Of a stretch of DNA of 64,000 nucleotides, positions 35,201-44,459 are shown one piece after another (position 1 is the stretch's first letter; each line of letters opens with the position of its first letter). The stretch comes from Takakia lepidozioides. Taxonomy: Eukaryota; Streptophyta; Takakiopsida; Takakiales; Takakiaceae. The DNA is taken from contig CM060732.1 of the NCBI GenBank assembly GCA_030704615.1, positions 65,577,053-65,641,052 of the forward strand, written 5' to 3'. The notes under the pieces were generated by a model. That model was not told the DNA's origin. It saw only the letters and a list, made by a program, of their open reading frames with translations, and did not search any database. Position numbers and translations under genes: made by a program.

Positions 35201-35722
35201 GAGATTGAAATGCTGGAGGAGGCAAGTTTTTCCCTTGTGAGACAACCCCAACTCCATACATGTGCTACTACTTCTGCATCCTCCCGGGTCCCCCCGGCAA
35301 ATCCTGACATGTGGCCAACCAAATGAGATGGAAAGCTCGTTCGGCGTTTCCCTCCAACCGCTGAACACTTTGGCAAAGTAGAGTCCGCAAGAATGCTCCA
35401 AGCTCGTGTTGGAAGCACCACGGAAGTACCCGATCCAGGATATGGTCGGGTATTCACAATCATCACTTCCACATCTGCTGTTCATGACAGGACCTACGAC
35501 ATCACGGTTTCCAATTTCCCCAATTGCACATGTCCTGATTTTGTGAATATGCTATCAACCAGTTTGGGCAAGAGAGGTAAATTCATACCCTGCAAACATT
35601 TGTATTTCATATTTTTGAAGAGGATGGTTTGCGATCCCAAACGTGACAACTTCATTCACCAGGTCACTATGAGTTTCAACGAGGTCGATACTCTATTGCA
35701 GCGGGATACAACACATGGGTAG
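32216..35722 (+). pseudogene. Mutator-like (MULE) transposase with SWIM zinc finger, decayed
   Basis: Collinear open segments in shifting frames encode a MULE transposase: MASSEAEFF start at 32216; an N-terminal region with acidic LSDLSDDDISE (about 32598); a zinc-binding-like HFGFHNHPVSKGDY (about 33195); a core with CFLMFDHVKQ (about 33670) and FAGFMADSAQANF (about 33865), the latter the typical catalytic-Asp block of this family; and a C-terminal SWIM finger CTCPDF...CKHLYFIFLKRM (35526-35625). Stops or shifts occur near 32312, 32752, 32992, 33498, 33749, 33945 and beyond, so it cannot make a full protein. Terminal inverted repeats were not found by eye. Confidence 0.8.
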
Positions 35723-36361
35723 CATCAACTATGCAATGTGGTATGTGGACGACCATGATTTGAAATGTGCAATTCACATCAATTCGTCGGCGGTGCAATG
35801 ATATGGCCTCCAACTATACGGAGTGAGCTCTGAGTGGCAACTTTAAAAGCACATTTGTCATTGCACCGTTCGAAGTCTACATGTCTTGCTGTCGCTATGC
35901 ACTACAATCATCTTTTGAAGATGATCCTAACTCTCATTGTTATTTGAGGAGGGAGGAAGGTCTTCCCGTGGCAGCCTTTATGGCGCACACTTTGTGAGGA
36001 TATTTTCTCGTCCTCGTAATTGTAAAAGTGAAACAAACATTTGTAATTGCACAATGTTGGATGCTACAATTGTAGGCCTCATGGTAGTCTTGATTCTATT
36101 TAGGCAAGATTCCCTGCATTAATTCCACGGTCATAGGATCATCCTCGGTTATAGGCGACGCATGTTAATGCTGACGTGGCAGATGACGGACAGTGCCACG
36201 TCATCATTTGCCGCCACATCAGCATGCTGACATGACGCTCACGCCACGTCAGCGTGGGTGCAGGCTCACGCCACGTCGGCTGGCGTGAGCGTACGCTCAC
36301 GCCACGTCACTCCTGCGTGAGCGTACGCTCGCAACGCTCACGCGCAACGCTCACGCCATTG
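35723..36361. repeat. MULE 3' flank and palindrome-rich CACGTC/GCTCACGCC tract
   Basis: From about 36150 to 36360 the sequence is built from GCCACGTCA and GCTCACGCCA words, including the perfect 20-bp palindrome GCGTGAGCGTACGCTCACGC (36283-36302) and a second partial copy from about 36315. It abuts the gypsy LTR. No gene was seen between 35723 and 36150. Confidence 0.7.
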
Positions 36362-36439
36362 CCACACACTAGTATACCACTAGTCCACCACTAGTCCAAC
36401 CACTAGGCTGCCCACTATGGCAGTCACTAGTCCACCACA
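36362..36439. repeat. Partial extra LTR copy abutting the 3' LTR
   Basis: These 78 bp (CCACACACTAGTATACCACT through AGTCCACCACA) repeat the right-hand end of the adjacent LTR (about 36774-36889). The LTR TG start follows after one A, so two LTR copies meet almost end to end. Confidence 0.7.
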
Positions 36440-36440
36440 A

Positions 36441-36889
36441 TGATAAGAATGAAGCCACAAGCTCATGCGAGCTCACAAAACTGAAGCATAAACTCAGTCA
36501 AATACACCCCACGCCATGGGAATCCACACTACGGCGCCATAGCTAGACACGGTGAGACTCAACTCGAGAAAGATGAGCCTACCGCGCTTGCCGTGAAGTT
36601 AACCACTCCAGGGCCTAAATCTGCCTTGACCCCTGGATTGACACTTGGGCCAATCCTAAATGTCAATATATAAAAGCTAGCTATTTCCTAGCTAGTTTCA
36701 CACTAGTGGTGAAATAACTTGACAGTTGTCGTGCGCATACATATCGCTACACAACTACATCGCTGTCCAAAACCACACCACACACAAGTATACCACTAGT
36801 CAGCCACTCGTCTAGCCACTAGTCCAACCACTAGGCTGCCACTAGTCAGTCGCTAGGCTGCCCACTATGGCAGTCACTAGTCCACCACA
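36441..36889 (-). repeat. 3' LTR of the gypsy element
   Basis: 449 bp bounded by TG (36441) and CA (36889). It shares with the right-hand repeat CACAAGCTCATGCGAGCTCA, CACCCCACGCCATGGG and TTCACACNAGTGGTGA-type blocks. Its inner edge meets a purine run on the minus strand (AGGGGGGCGA, 36900-36891), as expected for a 3' LTR of a minus-strand element. Confidence 0.8.
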
Positions 36890-37152
36890 ATCGCCCCCCT
36901 AGCTGGTGCTTAAGTCCCTCTAAGTCCAGGTAGCCACAAGATGAGATAGTGACAGTAGCCTCACTAAGTCCTCCACCACTATCCCTGCTACAGTCAAACT
37001 TGATAGATCAAGAGGCCGGGTGCAAGAGTTGCCCCATCGTTAGTCGTCGTCTTGCAACCTGTGAACTTGAGCCTGGGATCTTGTGTATTAACTCCTATGA
37101 GCTTGGCCTCCCATGTCTTTTTAGCTGCCTCTAGTCATGTCCACTGCCACTA

Positions 37153-37310
37153 TCCCAAGCGGTGTAGACACAACCAATCTCCATCAGGAACCTTCTCAAG
37201 AGGTGGTGTCAAGCATCCCATGTGCCACCATCTTGAGCATCGATCATACACCAGCATAGTGGCTGCCCCTTTGGCAGACCCACAGAGCATGCACCTCAAA
37301 CATGCAGGTA
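37153..37310 (-). pseudogene. PHD-finger module at the C-terminus of the retroelement integrase
   Basis: PHD fingers are C4HC3 zinc modules that read histone H3 tails. Here CMLCG...AATMLVYDRCSRWWHMGC and CLTPPLEKVPDGDWLC give an unmistakable PHD pattern (Cys pair, hydrophobic-x-x-D-x-C, WH, GC, then PL..P.G.W.C). Two zinc ligands are replaced (Tyr for the third Cys, Arg for the last), in line with general decay. The segment is continuous with the integrase C-terminal region (VQEVLPSGVLILEGRDG, WKDHVRNCAPCHL) and is followed by a stop at 37152-37150. It occupies the place of the chromodomain in chromovirus integrases. Confidence 0.75.
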
Positions 37311-38471
37311 CCACTGCCAAGTTTGGGTCAACTCTGCCATCGACATTGGAAAGGTGACATGGCGCACAATTACGCACATGGTCTTTCCAAGTCATGCCAT
37401 CCCGACCCTCCAAGATCAGGACTCCTGAGGGCAACACCTCTTGAACCCTCAGAATAACACGCACTGCAGTGACATCCAGGGTCGTAGGAGCAGTCTGCTG
37501 TAAATAAACATAGTCACCAGGGCTAAACCTCCGAACCCCAAGACGATATCCTCTACCACGTATAGTGGCATACCTCAACGTATTACGGTGCTGTGCAATG
37601 GCAAGGTTATCAAAAGCCATGGGCATGACTTTCTTGAACAACTCTGCACACTGATCACATGTATGTACCCACACGTCCGGATCGTCAAGGTTAAGGACTT
37701 GAGTAGTGTCCCTACAAATGGTTGTAGGCAAATCCGGCTCCGGCCAAAGAGAAGAAAAAATGCTGAGAATGAGGCAAGTGATGTTTGCTTGCTGAACCGG
37801 TAGCCCATGGCTAACCAAGGTACCTGAAGATCCCAATATCCTAGGTGTCCCTTCTGCAAGCCATACTTGCGCAAACCCCTCTTCACCGTCTGAACAACTC
37901 TCTCTGCCAAAGCCATCGGCCTCAAGATGCAGATCCCGAGAAGTGGTGCGGTGGTCTATCAAGGCTTTATCACACAAAGCCTGAAACTCCCCCAAGAACT
38001 CTCTCCCTTGGTGTGAGCACCTCAACTGGAGCACCGAATTGGCTAAGCACACGATCCAAGAATGCATACGCAACCCCCTCACTAGCCTTGTCAGGCAATG
38101 GAACCAACTCAATCCACTTGGAGAAGTGCTCTACCATCACCAACACATATCTGTGGTGGCGCATAGTCAGTGACAACGGTCCTGCAAAGTCAAGACTCCA
38201 CCTATAGCCCAATCCCATGATTGGTAAAGGATGCAATGGTGGTATAGGGGCGTTGAATGAAGCACGCACCCTGTCACACACCATGCACCTAGCCACGAAT
38301 CGTTGCACCTCTATGTGCATACCACGCCCACCAATACTGCCCTTGCAGTAAACTATGAGTGCGTCGCACTCCAAAATGTCCTAACTCCTCATGGGCATGC
38401 CGCACTAACCGTGCACGCTCAGTTGGGTGAGGCACAATCCTCACCCAACCATCCTCCCATACTTGGAGCAT
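37311..38471 (-). pseudogene. Integrase of the gypsy element, frameshifted
   Basis: The zinc-binding N-terminus is seen as HAHEELGHFGVRRTH (about 38410) and CMVCDRVRASF (about 38290-38255). The core has WSLDFAGPL (first catalytic Asp, about 38195), then the region of the second Asp (about 38015), where two bases appear missing so that Asp is lost, and LAERVVQTVKRGLRKYG with the catalytic Glu (about 37905). The fragments lie in three frames, so at least two frameshifts separate them. A C-terminal SH3-like segment (FSPGDYVYLQQ, about 37525) precedes the PHD module. Confidence 0.8.
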
Positions 38472-38744
38472 GTGTATCCCCTCCCACTTGAACCTCTTGG
38501 CTCATTGCAGGATCCGATCCCTCTCCTTGGCAGTCACAGTGGCTGCCGTGTCTCCAATACGGACGTAGTCCAACACGGCCGAATCCTCATATATATCTTT
38601 GGCACCACCTGGCTCGTCACTAGCCTCAGGGTCCTCAGACACTCCGTCTACAGTCATCTCTGTTGTAGGTCCAATCTGACCTCCCGCTGCCAAGATACAC
38701 AAAAATGCAGATGCGTGCCATCCGGGCATCATCTCCTCGTCCGT

Positions 38745-39342
38745 CTAACCATGCCACCGAGCTCCAGTGTCATCATGTTGGTTCGTGCATGGATTGCAAC
38801 TCAATCCATCCGCATCCCGATTTACCAAACCCGGTCGATACACAACCTGAAAATCATACTCCTGGAGTATGAGTGCCCACCGTGCAAGCTTCCCCGTAAG
38901 CTTGTTTGACTCCATCAACTGCTTGAGTGGCTGGTGATTTGTGACAAGGGTGAAGAGATTGCCATATAGATAGCACCTGAAGTGTGCCACGGCCTACACT
39001 GCAGCTAAGCACTCTCCCTCATATGAGCTGTACTTAGCCTCTGCAGCATTGTTCAAGCGGCTAACATAAGCCACTACGAACTCTCTTCCCTCATCATCCA
39101 CGTGTGTGAGCACCGCTCCAAGCCCCAACATGCTCCAATCCGTATGCAGCTGAAAAGAGACGCCCCCTGATAGGTCGTCTCAGGATAGGCGCCGAGGTCA
39201 ACCTCGCCTTGAGCTCTTGAAAAGCTCGTTCCTGCTCATCTTCCCACTGCCACTCCTGGTCCACCTTGGTCAGCTTGGTTAGAGCCTTTGCGATAGCACT
39301 AAATCCCTTGACAAACCATCTATAGTAGTTTGTTAACCCCAT
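38745..39342 (-). pseudogene. RNase H domain of the gypsy element
   Basis: Collinear minus-strand pieces give FQLHTDWSMLGLGAVL (about 39150; catalytic Asp), NNAAEAKYSSYEGECLAAV (about 39035; Glu) and VVYRPGLVNRDADGLS (about 38820; Asp), the Ty3-type RNase H. The usual T-D-H-x-P-L is TNHQPL here. Stops and frameshifts lie between 39430 and 39000. Confidence 0.8.
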
Positions 39343-39434
39343 AAAAGCTCAAACTCGGCTTACATCCGTGGGGCGTGGAATTTGTGCAATGGCCTCTACC
39401 TTAATCTGCTGTACCCCCAATCCTCCAGGATATA

Positions 39435-40286
39435 TCATGTGACCCAGATACTCAATCTGGTTGTGGAAAACTTGCACTTCCTTGGATGCAACTTCAATCC
39501 GTGCGCTCTCAAGCGCTCCAATACTACCTGAAGGTGTCTCTCATGCTCCTCCACCGTAGCACCAAAGATGATGGTGTCATCTATGTAGCACCGAGCAAAG
39601 TCCACCCCCGCTAGAATCCTATCCATGACTCTCTGAAACTCTGTATGAGCGTTCTTAAGCCCAAATGGTAAGAATCGCCACTGATATAGGCAATCCTTGC
39701 CGTGCTCATTGATCCCCCAAAATGTCGTCTTCTACTTGTCCGCCTCCTTGATCGGCAACTAGTGATATCTGGATCGTAAATCCAAAGTGCTAAAGACCTT
39801 AGCATGCCCAATGGCATCAAAGATCTCCTCCGGTGTGGGCATGACATACTTATCGGATTTAGTATGATGATTTACAGGCCGATAATCACCGCACATACGT
39901 CTCTCCGTCCAATTGCCATAGACATCCTTCTTGGCTGGCATCACTGTGGCTGAAGCATACTCTCCACCAAAGAGCTCCACCAAACTTGCCTCCCAGAGAT
40001 CTTGAGTCCTCATCTGAATCAAAGACCTCTCCATGTCACTGTATCTATAGGGTCTCCGAAAGATTGGCGTGTCAGTGGCCAACTCAATACGGATCTCTTG
40101 ACCCTTCAGTGCTCCCAAGTCCTTCAAACTGAAGGCAAAGCAATTCCTGTAAGCCCTCAAGAACCGCCGTATACGTCGTCTCTCTCCTCCGATGACAATG
40201 GGTCCAATGTCAGGCTCCCAATTGTCCTCCGTAATTGCAACCTTAAGTCCAGTGGGCTTAGAGGTAGAGGACGCGTCCAGTGGTTG
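39435..40286 (-). pseudogene. Reverse transcriptase of the gypsy element
   Basis: The segment has FRRPYRYSDMER (about 40050), MCGDYRPVNHHTKSDKY (about 39895), AKVFSTLDLRSRYH (first catalytic Asp, about 39785) and CYIDDTIIFG (the Y-x-D-D box, 39590-39561), followed by the thumb HERHLQVVLERLRAHGLKLH. A TAG at 39761-39759 stands where the family has Gln after YH. The frame is the same as the methyltransferase and protease frame (offsets of 975 and 324 bases, both multiples of three). Confidence 0.9.
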
Positions 40287-40568
40287 CTATGTTGCAACCT
40301 CTTGAGCAGTACTCCCTACCTGCTCAATCACTGAGGCCTCATCCTGCCCCATCATCTCATCCTCGAGGACTTTCTCAACCCGAGAAAAATCCCCAACCTC
40401 ATCCATCACCGCCGCCTTGGCTGCCAACTCCCTCTGAACCTCGAGCACCTCCCACGTGTGCGATGGATGTCTGCACCCCGTGGTGCTCACCTGTGTGCCC
40501 CCACTCACTGCCTGTACCGTCTCGGTAGGCAGAGTGACCATCGAGGGAAGTGTACTCTGCACTCTGTG

Positions 40569-41580
40569 TTACTCAGCCATAGCCAAGCTGATAATCCAGG
40601 TCAAGCAATTGAGATCCATGGCTTGCCCCAACACCTGACGACGTGATGCCTCAGAAAGAGACGGCATCGCCGTGGTACCAGTGGTAAAATCCAGCGCCCG
40701 CTCACGCTCGTCAGCATTAGGCTCCACTAACTGCTACAACTGAGTATCCCACAGGAGGTCGGGTCCACTATCTCGGAAAACATGCGATCCTGGGAAGCTG
40801 AGCAGTGTAGGTAATGTTGTTCGTGGTTGACCCACCTTGTTGACCACTGCCAAATGCGAACGGTCATCGTGTCTCACACGCTGAGACTGCCTCCATATGT
40901 CCAAAATGCTATCCACTGTGAGGTGTGCTGGCCGCTGTACCCCATCAAATGCACGCTTGAGCAGTGCGGGTGGCATCAAGTTAGTCCACCATAGTCGTGG
41001 ACGATGAGCCCGTGACCCCACTGCTGCTGCATCCAACAACACTGCTGACCCAAGCCACGACCGGACTTGATGCACACTAGCCATCACCCTTGCCCGAGAA
41101 TCACCCATCAGTGGCACATTCTCCAAAATGTATGTCGGAAAATGTATGATGAAGCTGTAAGTGGCGCAAAACCCGCACCATCTCCCAAAACAGACCCGAC
41201 CTCGAGTCTCGCAATCCATTGCCATGTCTGGCTGATGAATGCATTGGCAAGGCCAACCTGCCACTACCAAGTGGATGGAGCCAACCCGCTCCAAATCTTG
41301 CACCCCCAGTAAGGAAATGTCTGCTGATAATGCCTGCTAGTATCCACAAACTGCAGACAACGGCAACAACTCAGCATACTGCTGTACCAACTAGGCAACA
41401 TGGCGAAGTGAGACGCGTCGTGCAGTCTCATCCCTCTCCATATACAAGTAACGCCAAACTCGTACACCTGCCTGTAGCACAACAGCCAATCCGGTGCTGA
41501 TCCCGCCAAACAAGTCCAGAAGGCAAATGCCTTCATCCGGATACTGCCACACACTAGGTGTGGTGTCCAATGGAGACAAC
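40569..41580 (-). pseudogene. C5-cytosine DNA methyltransferase domain embedded in the retroelement pol
   Basis: C5 methyltransferases transfer methyl from AdoMet to cytosine through a Pro-Cys nucleophile. In order on the minus strand: motif I LLDLFGGISTG (from 41522), motif II-like YLYMERDE (about 41442), motif IV VVAGWPCQ (Pro-Cys-Gln at 41252-41244), motif VI YILENVP (ENV at 41123-41115), motif VIII RAHRPRLWWTNL (about 41015-40980), a target-recognition-like stretch ending DLLWDTQL, and a motif X-like RRQVLGQAMDLN (about 40640). The order is canonical, so it is not the permuted DRM type, and the HRPRLWWTNL form is closest in my memory to DNMT3 (HRARYFWGNL). About 330 residues. TAG at 41393-41391, 41339-41337 and 40736-40734 and TAA at 40571-40569 break the frame, but both sides of each stop remain in one frame. 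Confidence 0.85.
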
Positions 41581-41759
41581 TAAGGTGGTCCTGGTGCAAT
41601 CCCCGCACTCTCCTCCTCTCCTGATGGTACAAAAGCCTCTACCCAAGCTTGTTGCACCCGTCGATCAGCCTCCCGCTGCAAATCCTTGCTCGTGCCCCAC
41701 AATGGAGTCTGAGCAACCATGGCAGACAACTCCACCATACCATACATGTCATCCTGCTC

Positions 41760-42467
41760 TCATGGAGGCCGTGTGTCATCCTCTGAATGAGCGTTGCCCT
41801 CTAGCAACTCTCCAGGCCAAGTCACTGCAGCCGTGAATGCTGCCAGAGTCGACATCTTGCCTCGCTGGGCAACCACAACTCCTCCTACGAACGTCACAGG
41901 GAGCTGCACACGCCGACCTTCCCCTGACTGCCATCCAGACCTATAGGAAGCTGACTCCTCCCAAAAATCTAGGATGAAGCCCATGGGGTACAACACTGCC
42001 CCAGCAACCAAGACATCATACGAGACCGCGTCTGTCACAATGGCCTTGGCTCGCAACATTGAGCCATATGTAGGGTGATCCGGCCGTAGTTTGATAGTCA
42101 ACTCACGCCGTGTCATGCCCTGAGCCTGCTCCGATCCTCCCAGAGATGTCTGTATCTGGAAAGGATAAGGCTTCATATCCGCCTCCGTGACGCCCAAGCC
42201 TGCAATAGCAGCTCTGCCCAGCATCAATGGTTGAAATCCCGAGTCCAACAAGACTCGCTGTGCCCGGTATCTCTTGCCTGCCGGTCCACTCAAACAGAAA
42301 ATGTCATCCTGGTTATCTAACATGACAACCATAGGTGTCACCATGGCGCGCTCAATGACTGACCTTGCTGGCAGCTCCGCCAACCTGACAGTTGTAGCTT
42401 GCCATGGCGCCGCCGTGGCAGTCTTGACCCTCATATCCAAGGATCCCTCTGTCACTACACCTCCCAC
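41760..42467 (-). pseudogene. Retropepsin-like aspartic protease region of pol
   Basis: An open frame of 236 codons carries the active-site triplet in RVLLDSGFQPLMLG (about 42255-42215) and the C-terminal block DVLVAGAVLYPMGFILDFW, typical of retropepsin-like domains of plant gypsy elements. Its TGA (41762-41760), plausibly from CGA, is followed in the same frame by a linker of about 60 codons (MVELSAMVAQTPLWG, about 41735) and then the methyltransferase. Confidence 0.8.
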
Positions 42468-43039
42468 TATCTCCGCACAAGATGAAGTAACCTCCCCACT
42501 CTCACAGAAGTGTAGCTGCCAGCCTGAACACCTCAGCTGGTCTTACCCCCGGCGTCGCAATCATGGTAGTCGAGAACAATGGAGCCTGACACACAGATGT
42601 GGCCGCCCCCAACAGCACACTAGCTGCCGTAGCCTTGGCAGTAGGTAGTGATGCTGCTCGTGTGGCTCTCCCTAATGGCACAATAATCTCCGCCTCGGTA
42701 GCAGTCGGGCGAGAACTAGGTACCATGGATGGCGTTGAAACTGTCTCCACCAATGTGAATGATTGAGGCAGCCTAGCTTGACGGCTTGCCTCCCCACGCT
42801 GTGGATCCAACTCCACCTCCGTACCTCGTGGCTCATGAACTCGTGCTGCTCATCGAGTCACGGCTGCAGCAGACTCCACCTGCACTGGTGGTAGTGCTAC
42901 TCCGCACATGAATCCCATGTCTCCCATATCTCCTCCCTCATGAATCCGGCCTTGGAGTCGGCACCACCTGAGTTGTGGCCATAGCAGCAAGCCTCTGCTC
43001 TAGCTGCTGAAGCCGGTTAGCCATGCATTGGTCAACACC
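42468..43039 (-). other. Gag-pol linker of the gypsy element
   Basis: Ser/Thr/Ala/Pro-rich open segments (e.g. 42816-42502) connect the nucleocapsid part to the protease in other frames. No domain was recognised; it is probably low-complexity polyprotein sequence with frameshifts. Confidence 0.5.
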
Positions 43040-44282
43040 TTAACCTCCATGTCCTTGGCCATGCTGAGCTTGCCCTTGGCATGCACCTTGTGCCTGACCA
43101 CCTCGTCCTCTCTGGGCTGCTCCACCTCGCCCCCGGCCACCATTGTTCCCTTGGAACTGGCCTGGGCGCAACTTAGGATGCAAACCATAACACTGGGCCT
43201 CTCCATGCCCGTGCTTGCCATAATGCCTACATTGCAACTGTGCAGGCTGTACATGTGCCGACCCTTTGCCTCCCTCTGGGCAATCCTTCTTGACATGGGG
43301 TCCTCCACATGTCCAACACACCACCTCCGCCCGTTGTTGGCCTGCAAATGAAGGGAGAGACACCTGCATCTGAGGTCCTCTCTGTCCTTCCCTGGGCTTC
43401 ACCTGAGCCCCCTTGTTGCCTTGAGCATGTTGAGGTAGTGGTTGGCTAGGAGCACCACTACCCCGTGGTGTCTCCTTAGCAAATCCCACCATGACCACTC
43501 GTTCCTCCACCATGTTGAGCTCTATCCGCTCTGCCAGCAAAAACACATTTGCTAAGGTGGGTTGGGCCGCTTGTAGGAGAGTTTCATCCCGCACCATTCT
43601 CCTCAGCTCCTTGTCCAATATCCCATACATTGGACTACTTGAGCTTCCGCAACCCCTTGGGTTACATTTATCAAGCGCCTCATGCGAGTGAAAGCCTCCC
43701 TCAAGCTCTCAGTCGGCTTCTGTTGGAACTCTTGCAAGCTCCGCAACTTCTCTGTCATCACCCCTTGGTAGTTCTCTCTCAACTCTTCGAAGAATTCCAC
43801 AACAGGGTTGACGGCAGGCACGGGTACTAGTGCTGGTGCGGCACTGGCTTGGGTGGACATTGTAGCTACGGTACCACTTGTCCCCCTAGTCCCACTAGTC
43901 CCACTGCTGCTTGTTGAAGCTGCCGGTGCAGCTACAGGTGTAGCCACTGCCCTCGTGGCTCAAGTGCCCCTAATGATAGAGACATAGTCGGGTGACCAAT
44001 ACATCATTCACTCCTCGATCTCAACCTCATGCCCCCGCCTGAACTCATGGTAATCATCCATGGGCGGCCCCTCAAGATGCTGAAACAACCCTTCCATGCC
44101 ATGAAAGACGTAAATAGTTGTGGATTGTGCATTTGCTGCAAATCACACCAACTATCAAACTCTTGGATAAAATCGTCCAGTTCAATGGTGCCCACTACTC
44201 CAGAGTACCTACATGCCCCCTTGGTAGCTCCATACATCTCCTCCATTGTGTCCCACAACAATGGTAAGGAAACAACTTGCAC
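43040..44282 (-). pseudogene. Gag of the gypsy element, with zinc knuckle
   Basis: Three overlapping open segments encode gag: 44282-44004; 43947-43603, with an Ala/Ser/Thr-rich stretch and the capsid-like FQQKPTESLREAFTRMRRLI; and 43630-43040. The last has a zinc knuckle CWTCGGPHVKKDC (about 43322-43284), a second knuckle with the second Cys replaced by Tyr (CRHYGKHGHGEAQC, about 43232-43190), and a basic Gly/Gln/Arg-rich RNA-binding tail. A one-base shift near 43620 separates the last two segments. Confidence 0.8.
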
Positions 44283-44459
44283 CGCTGGTGTGAGTCATCT
44301 TGATTCACAATCCGAATCAGAACCTTCCGTAGAAGACACAGGAGGTGAAGGTGGCCTAAACCACACACTTCGTCTCGTGTACCCACTACTATCGTTAGTG
44401 CTCGAACCGGCACTCTCCCTAGCAACTAGTGGCACCTCCGTGTTGACAAACTGACATTC

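Noticed and set aside
40569-41580. Host DRM-type methyltransferase gene fragment
   Set aside because: DRM enzymes have permuted motifs; here the order is canonical and the frame is shared with protease and RT, so it belongs to the retroelement.
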